Positions 6,551-10,879 of a stretch of 10,879 nt of DNA are shown in pieces. Made by a program: the position numbers and the translations under genes. Origin of the DNA: an uncultured Lachnospiraceae bacterium (GTDB taxonomy: Bacteria > Bacillota > Clostridia > Lachnospirales > Lachnospiraceae); the NCBI GenBank assembly GCA_947591115.1, contig CANQCX010000047.1, positions 1-10,879 on the forward strand. The letters are read 5' to 3'. The notes beneath the pieces were generated by a model. It searched no databases and was not told the origin of the DNA. It saw nothing but the letters and a program-made list of their open reading frames with translations. Each line of letters opens with the position of its first letter. The stretch's first letter is position 1.

Positions 6551-7943
6551 TCTTTAAGATGCTTCTGGCTGCGGCGAGTCCGTTTGCGGACGCCTGCTGC
6601 AGTCCTCTGGTAACCGAAGCGCCGTCTCCAATTGCACGAAGTCCCTTCCGGCTGGTTTCAAAGCCTCGGTCAACGATGACCTTATTGGAATAAAATTTGA
6701 CCTCTACTCCGTACAGCAGCGTTTCGTCACTGGCAATTCCCGGCGTTACCTTATCAAGCGCCTCGATCATTTCTTCAATATCAACCATGATCCGATGCGG
6801 AAATACCAGCGACAGATCGCCCGGAACCGCATCCTTTAACGTCGGGAGCAGGTTATTCCGGCAGAGGCGCTCCTCCGTCGTTCGGCGTCCCCTCTTAAAG
6901 TCCCCAAACGTCTGCACCATGATCTTTCCGTCGCAGAGCATATTGGAAAGCTGCGCGATCTGTTTTCCGTACTCGATCGGCGTTTTAAACGGTTTGGTAA
7001 AATTCTTCGACACCAAAAGCGCAAAATTGGTATTGTTTGTCTTTTTGTCTTTGGATTTATAGGCGTGGCCATTGACTACGGCAAGTCCGTTGTCATAATA
7101 TTCCGATGCCACTTCTCCGGACGGATTGGTGCAGAACGTCCGGACTTTATCATCAAACGTCGGCGTATGATAGACCAGCTTCGCTTCATAAAGGTTCCGG
7201 TTTAAAAAGTCCATGATCTCATCCCGTACCTCCACGCGCACACCGATGTCCACCGTTCCAACCTTTGTTTCGATGCCATGCTCTTTACAGATATGCGAGA
7301 GCCAGTCCGCGCCTTCCCTGCCGACCGCCGCAACGGTTTCTTTTGCCCGAAGCTCCTCTCCGTCCTCCGTAATAACCCCTGTTACGCATCCGTCCTCCAA
7401 GATCAGATTTTTTACCATAGTATGAAACCGCATCTCGACTCCCGCATCGAGCAGATGCTGCTGCAGACGGGTATAGATCTTATATCCTTCTTCCGTTCCC
7501 AGATGGCGGATCGGACATTCGATCAGCTTCAGGTTGGCATTGATCGCTTTTCTGCGGATTTCCCTAAGCTCCTGCTCTTTTCCGACGCCGTATACCTGCG
7601 TATCCGCGCCGAATTTTAAATAGATCCGGTCGGATTCCTGAATCAGCGCCTCTGTTTCTTCGTAACCCAAAATTTCCGGCAGATTGCCGCCCACATCCGG
7701 CGACAGCGACAGCTTTCCATCGGAAAACGCGCCCGCTCCGGCAAAACCCGTAGTAATGGAGCAGGGACGGCAGCCGACACAGGCGCGCGTCTCGCGCTTT
7801 GGACACCGCCGTTCCTCGATCCGCTTTCCCTTTTCGATCATCAGCACCTTGAGATTTTTGTTATGCTCCATCAGTTCATAGGCGCAGAAAGCACCGGACG
7901 GCCCCGCGCCGATAATGATTACGTCATATTGTTTCCTCGTCAT
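6534..7943 (-). CDS. FAD-dependent oxidoreductase of the COG2509-like type
   Basis: This 469-residue flavoprotein belongs to the uncharacterised FAD-dependent dehydrogenase group. The N-terminal Rossmann motif DVIIIGAGPSGAFCAYEL (about 7-24) and the acidic end of the second strand (IEKG, 36-39) bind the ADP part of FAD. C47-x7-C55-x2-C58-x2-C61 precedes the family segment GFAGAGAFSDGKLSL (66-80). Near the C-terminus AIGDGASVTRGLQQASANGLAAARSI is the second FAD-contacting motif. The substrate is unknown. The cysteines could bind an iron-sulfur cluster or metal; that is inference. The gene starts 7 nt after the upstream stop codon, and its weak ribosome site (GAAGGGTAG, 7959-7951) covers that stop, so translation is probably coupled. 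The last residues, LKTIENT, and the stop lie inside a tandem repeat, so the C-terminus may vary between strains. Confidence 0.9.
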   Translation of the reverse strand: MTRKQYDVIIIGAGPSGAFCAYELMEHNKNLKVLMIEKGKRIEERRCPKRETRACVGCRPCSITTGFAGAGAFSDGKLSLSPDVGGNLPEILGYEETEALIQESDRIYLKFGADTQVYGVGKEQELREIRRKAINANLKLIECPIRHLGTEEGYKIYTRLQQHLLDAGVEMRFHTMVKNLILEDGCVTGVITEDGEELRAKETVAAVGREGADWLSHICKEHGIETKVGTVDIGVRVEVRDEIMDFLNRNLYEAKLVYHTPTFDDKVRTFCTNPSGEVASEYYDNGLAVVNGHAYKSKDKKTNNTNFALLVSKNFTKPFKTPIEYGKQIAQLSNMLCDGKIMVQTFGDFKRGRRTTEERLCRNNLLPTLKDAVPGDLSLVFPHRIMVDIEEMIEALDKVTPGIASDETLLYGVEVKFYSNKVIVDRGFETSRKGLRAIGDGASVTRGLQQASANGLAAARSILKTIENT

Positions 7944-7950
7944 TTTGTTT

Positions 7951-8214
7951 CTACCCTTCTACGATTAAATATCGGCCATCCGGCAGCGCAAATACCTCGC
8001 TTGCCTCTAGGAGCTCCTCCTCCGGCATTCCGGAAATATCTGTGCCCGCTTCTTCAAAATATGCCCGTACCTCTTTTTTATTCCTGCAGACTGCCGCCAT
8101 GCAGTCCGCTAAAAATTCATCCGCTTCTTCCTTTGTCTCTGCAACCTTTTCCGGAAAAAGCTGCGTCTGGTGTTCCAGAAAAAAATTCAGGATTTCTTCC
8201 TCATATTCGTACAT
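7951..8214 (-). CDS. Small acidic protein of unknown function
   Basis: I do not recognise this 87-residue protein. It is strongly acidic (23 Asp/Glu against 7 Lys/Arg). It looks mostly helical from about 3 to 55, with a possible short strand pair at the end (EVFALPDGRYLIVEG). Two cysteines (C38, C43) lie five residues apart. There is no signal peptide or membrane segment, so it is probably cytosolic. It is likely a real gene because GGGGAGGA sits 6 nt before the ATG and it lies between maf and the oxidoreductase with only 7 nt to the latter. The tight spacing suggests it may work with, or regulate, the flavoprotein, but the sequence shows no direct evidence of that. Confidence 0.8.
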   Translation of the reverse strand: MYEYEEEILNFFLEHQTQLFPEKVAETKEEADEFLADCMAAVCRNKKEVRAYFEEAGTDISGMPEEELLEASEVFALPDGRYLIVEG

Positions 8215-8230
8215 GCCCGTTCCTCCCCGC

Positions 8231-8269
8231 GGTAAAATGTCCGACGGTATTTACCATGTGCATTTTACC
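8231..8269. repeat. Nested inverted repeat between maf and the 87-residue gene
   Basis: GGTAAAATG (8231-8239) and CATTTTACC (8261-8269) are perfect 9-nt arms. Inside lies a smaller palindrome, GGTA-TT-TACC (8246-8255), and TTTACCAT occurs twice as a direct repeat (8250-8257, 8264-8271). The outer arm covers the maf stop codon, and the other end abuts the ribosome binding site of the next gene (8221-8228). It is not a classical terminator because no T tract follows. Confidence 0.7.
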
Positions 8270-8891
8270 ATAAATAAATATCTATGCCAAGCGTTTGCAG
8301 CTCCTGATAGAGCCGCGCGAGCGGAAGTCCGACGACATTGTAGTAATCGCCCGCGATTTCTTTGATATAAATCGCGCATTTCCCTTGAATTCCATACGCG
8401 CCCGCCTTATCCATCGGCTCGCCCGTTGCAATGTAGCGGTCGATTTCCTGCGCGCTCATCGGGTACATGGTCACATCGGTTTTTTCGGTAAACGAATATT
8501 CCCCCATGCGCCCGTTTTGATCCAAAAATACCAGCGTAACGCCGGTGTAGACGCTGTGCGTATTTCCGGAAAGCAAGCCAAGCATTTGTCTTGCGTCGTT
8601 TTCATCCTTTGGTTTTCCCAGAATCCTTCCATCGTATGCTACGACCGTATCCGCGCCGATTACCAGAAAATCCTGCGGCGAAGTCAATTCCAAATTGCGC
8701 TCATTGAAAAAAAAGATTCCGGAGGCCACCTCCAGCGCTTTCTGGCGGGAAAGCTCCTCCACGACCTCTTTCGGGGATGTTTTTGTAATGACCTCCTCTC
8801 CCTTTGCCGGACAAACCTCAAATTCCAGTCCGAGCTGCTCCAGCAGCTCTTTTCTTCTCGGGGAGCCGGAGGCTAAAATGATCTGGCTCAT
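8265..8891 (-). CDS. maf: Maf-family nucleoside triphosphate pyrophosphatase (dTTP/UTP type)
   Basis: Maf hydrolyses non-canonical or excess nucleoside triphosphates to monophosphate and pyrophosphate in the cytosol. The start at 8891 (208 residues) gives the family N-terminus MSQIILASGSPRRKELLEQLG with R12/R13. AGGAGGT lies 9 nt upstream, and the ATG overlaps the addA stop by 4 nt. A start at 8933 would add 14 residues before the conserved N-terminus and is rejected. Further motifs are IGADTVV (78-84, D81 the likely catalytic residue), GKPKDENDARQML, LSGNTHSVYTGV, DKAGAYGIQG (161-170) and GDYYNVVGLPL near the C-terminus. The AGAYGIQG form fits the YhdE-like dTTP/UTP subgroup rather than the YceF m7GTP subgroup. 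Residues about 58-75 (GIFFFNERNLELTSPQDF) look like a slightly long loop. Coupling to addA links nucleotide-pool cleaning with DNA repair by position only. Confidence 0.95.
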   Translation of the reverse strand: MSQIILASGSPRRKELLEQLGLEFEVCPAKGEEVITKTSPKEVVEELSRQKALEVASGIFFFNERNLELTSPQDFLVIGADTVVAYDGRILGKPKDENDARQMLGLLSGNTHSVYTGVTLVFLDQNGRMGEYSFTEKTDVTMYPMSAQEIDRYIATGEPMDKAGAYGIQGKCAIYIKEIAGDYYNVVGLPLARLYQELQTLGIDIYLW

Positions 8892-10879
8892 AACGATACC
8901 ACCTCCTGAAGCCGGAAGGAATAGAGCAGGCATTCCTTTACCGTAATCTTTTTTTCGTCTGTAGAAAAAACGCGGGATAACGCATCCGCATACAATTCCA
9001 TCTGCGTCTGATAGCGCATGATCAGTTCCTCCTGCTTTGATACCCGATCCGTTTTATAATCCAGCAGCACAATTTTTTCATCTTCCATCCAGAAGGCATC
9101 GATGATCCCCTGAACCAAAACGCCCTCCTGCTCCATGACAAACGGTTTTTCCCGATAAAACGTTCCTTTTTCTGCGGCAGCCGCCATTCTTCCTGCCAGC
9201 GCGCCGGAAACAAACGCTTCGATTGCCGGCGGATAGATCCGCTCCCGCAATTCTTGGGACAATTCGCCGGAGTCCATCATCCGCGCCAGTTCTTTTTCCA
9301 CAAACGCGGAAACCTCCCGTCTGTTTGAGCGGTCGAGCTTTCCCAATGCTGCAAAATCCATGCACTCCATAACCCGGTGTACGGCGGTTCCGCGCAGCGC
9401 GCCCGGGTTTACGCCGGCTTCTTCGGCAGCCTCTCTTGCGAAATCCGGTATGTAAGATTCTTTTTCTTCCAGAAGAAAATCCGGTATCTGCGCCTCGTTT
9501 TCTTCCCGATCGTACTGCCGGAGCATCGAAGCGTGCTTTAATTCCGATACGGAATATTTGCTTTTTTTCCCTGCCTCGCTCCGATACGGATATTCGTAGG
9601 AAAACTGCGTTTCCAACTGCTGCACCAGCGTTTCATCCGCATTTTGTATCTTCTCCTCCAACTGCCTTTGCGTTTCCTTCTCCTGCTGCCTTTGACCGAT
9701 TTCCTCCCAGATCATCTCCTGCGGTTCGGCAAAAGAAATCTCATAGCGGTCTGGATAGGAAAGCGCGCCGCTTACGATCCAGTCGCAGTAGCTTGCGGCG
9801 CCGACTCTCTGCCGGTAACGGAGCGGTTCTTGGGGAAGCGCATTTCCGGTCAATCGGGAATACAGCTTTTCCTTCTCTTTGATCACTCCTGTCAGAAGCA
9901 GTTTTTCCTTCGCCCTCGTCAGCGCAACATACAAAACGCGCAGTTCCTCTCCCAGATTTTCCTGCTCCAGATCGTCCGCGATCGCGGTCCGCAGCAGACA
10001 TTCCCGCCGCAGCTTCGGATTGCTGCTGACTTCGTAGATGCCCATTCCAAACCGCGGATGTACAACCAACGGCTCCCGAATGTCCATCCGGTTAAACTGT
10101 TTGGAAAGTCCCGATACAAACACGACGGGAAATTCCAGTCCTTTGCTTTTATGAATGGTCATAATATGAACGACGTCGGCATTTTCGCCCGTTACGTCCG
10201 CTTCTCCGAAATCGATTTCGTATTTTTGAAGCTGGTCGATGTAACGCACAAAATGAAACAGTCCCTTATAGCTGGTCTTTTCATAGGCAATCGCTTTTTC
10301 CAGAAGCATATACAGATTTGCCGCACGCTGCTCGCCCGCCGGAAGCGCCGCCGCATAATTTCCGTATCCGGTGTCCGCCAAAATTTTTTCGATCAGTTCA
10401 TGCACCGGAGCGTCCTTTTCTTTTCGCAGATTTTGATAAATTCCGTAAAATACGCCAAGCGGCTCAGCTTCTTCCGCTTCCTTCATTGCCAAGAGCACCG
10501 CCTCCGCAAAGGAAACCTCCGGATGCTCCACGCGGATCTCCGCAAGCTCCTCCTCCGTCAGTCCCGCCATCGGCGAACGCAGCACCGCCGCCATCGGAAT
10601 ATCCTGATAGGGATTATCGAGAATCCGCAGCATACTTAAAACCGTCTGTACCTCTGCTGCGGAAAAATATCCGGTTGAAGATTCCACATGCGCCGGAATC
10701 CCGCAGTCTTCCAGCACATTGGCAAATTCCGTCCCCCAGTCCTTTAAGCTCCGAAACAGAATGACAATATCGGAATAACGCAGCGGCCGCAGTTTTTTGG
10801 TCTTTTCGTCCGTCACGCGCGTTTCGCGCATCAGGCGGCGGATCCGGTCGGCGACCATCCGCGCCTCCATCTGCTTTTT
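8888..10879 (-). CDS. addA: ATP-dependent helicase/nuclease AddA, C-terminal part (truncated by window edge)
   Basis: AddA is the helicase-nuclease subunit of AddAB, which resects double-strand breaks in Bacillota. The frame stays open to the right edge, so only the last 663 residues are seen; the family is about 1,200 long, so the ATP-binding motifs I-III lie outside. Visible in order: the helicase 2A/2B region; VHIMTIHKSKGLEFPVVF (around 10120-10170, UvrD-type motif V region); VLYVALTRAKEKLLLTG (around 9892-9940, motif VI); a glutamine-rich coiled segment; then the RecB-type nuclease with GTAVHRVME (around 9370-9395), GIIDAF (around 9092-9108), the catalytic LDYKTDRVS (around 9041-9063) and QMELYADAL (around 8980-9003). 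The nuclease residues look intact. Its stop overlaps the maf start by 4 nt. addB is normally just upstream of addA and would be expected beyond the right edge. Confidence 0.96.
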   Translation of the reverse strand, partial: KKQMEARMVADRIRRLMRETRVTDEKTKKLRPLRYSDIVILFRSLKDWGTEFANVLEDCGIPAHVESSTGYFSAAEVQTVLSMLRILDNPYQDIPMAAVLRSPMAGLTEEELAEIRVEHPEVSFAEAVLLAMKEAEEAEPLGVFYGIYQNLRKEKDAPVHELIEKILADTGYGNYAAALPAGEQRAANLYMLLEKAIAYEKTSYKGLFHFVRYIDQLQKYEIDFGEADVTGENADVVHIMTIHKSKGLEFPVVFVSGLSKQFNRMDIREPLVVHPRFGMGIYEVSSNPKLRRECLLRTAIADDLEQENLGEELRVLYVALTRAKEKLLLTGVIKEKEKLYSRLTGNALPQEPLRYRQRVGAASYCDWIVSGALSYPDRYEISFAEPQEMIWEEIGQRQQEKETQRQLEEKIQNADETLVQQLETQFSYEYPYRSEAGKKSKYSVSELKHASMLRQYDREENEAQIPDFLLEEKESYIPDFAREAAEEAGVNPGALRGTAVHRVMECMDFAALGKLDRSNRREVSAFVEKELARMMDSGELSQELRERIYPPAIEAFVSGALAGRMAAAAEKGTFYREKPFVMEQEGVLVQGIIDAFWMEDEKIVLLDYKTDRVSKQEELIMRYQTQMELYADALSRVFSTDEKKITVKECLLYSFRLQEVVSL
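8901..8907 (-). promoter_or_regulatory. Ribosome binding site of maf, inside the end of addA
   Basis: On the minus strand AGGAGGT lies 9 nt before the ATG at 8891 and within the last codons of addA. It fixes the maf start and supports translational coupling of the two genes. Confidence 0.85.

Noticed and set aside
9644..10639. A 331-codon plus-strand open frame opposite addA
   Set aside because: It lies wholly antisense to clear helicase and nuclease motifs, and its product is a low-complexity mix rich in Arg, Phe and Leu with no recognisable domain. It is a shadow of the codon use of addA.

Overview
The window looks like a chromosomal segment of a Gram-positive anaerobe of the class Clostridia, probably a Lachnospiraceae relative. 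This is inference from the gene complement: AddA-type helicase-nuclease, a HrcA/CIRCE heat-shock operator, a PrsA-like lipoprotein, strong AGGAGG-type ribosome binding sites and roughly 50% GC in the sampled core genes. There are no rRNA or tRNA genes, insertion sequences or CRISPR arrays.

Layout. A transmembrane chemoreceptor (81-2117, minus) lies divergently from htpG (2357-4459, plus). The 239-bp gap between them carries a perfect CIRCE operator and a good sigma-A-type promoter facing htpG. htpG ends at a symmetrical hairpin with A and T tracts (4480-4519) that separates it from everything to its right, all of which is on the minus strand. First comes a small AT-rich gene for an XRE/HigA-type DNA-binding protein with no visible toxin partner (4532-4831).

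Next, read in the direction of transcription from the right edge, comes a compact minus-strand cluster: addA (3' part only), maf, an 87-residue acidic protein of unknown function, an FAD-dependent oxidoreductase with four clustered cysteines, a PrsA/parvulin-like lipoprotein without the usual catalytic histidines, and a PAP2 membrane phosphatase. Several joints are tight: a 4-bp ATGA overlap at addA/maf and at the lipoprotein/PAP2 joint, and a 7-bp gap before the oxidoreductase. This suggests one polycistronic unit. Its functions are mixed: recombinational repair (AddA), nucleotide-pool hygiene (Maf), redox (FAD enzyme), and envelope folding and lipid-phosphate recycling (lipoprotein, PAP2).

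Most of the window is ordinary core genome and I do not see a convincing new multi-gene system. The points worth a second look are: CIRCE control of htpG with the operator upstream of the promoter; an acidic insertion in HtpG; a 20/21-bp tandem repeat that runs through the stop codon of the oxidoreductase; the cysteine cluster of that enzyme; the degenerate parvulin; the orphan antitoxin-like gene; and a nested inverted repeat between maf and the 87-residue gene.
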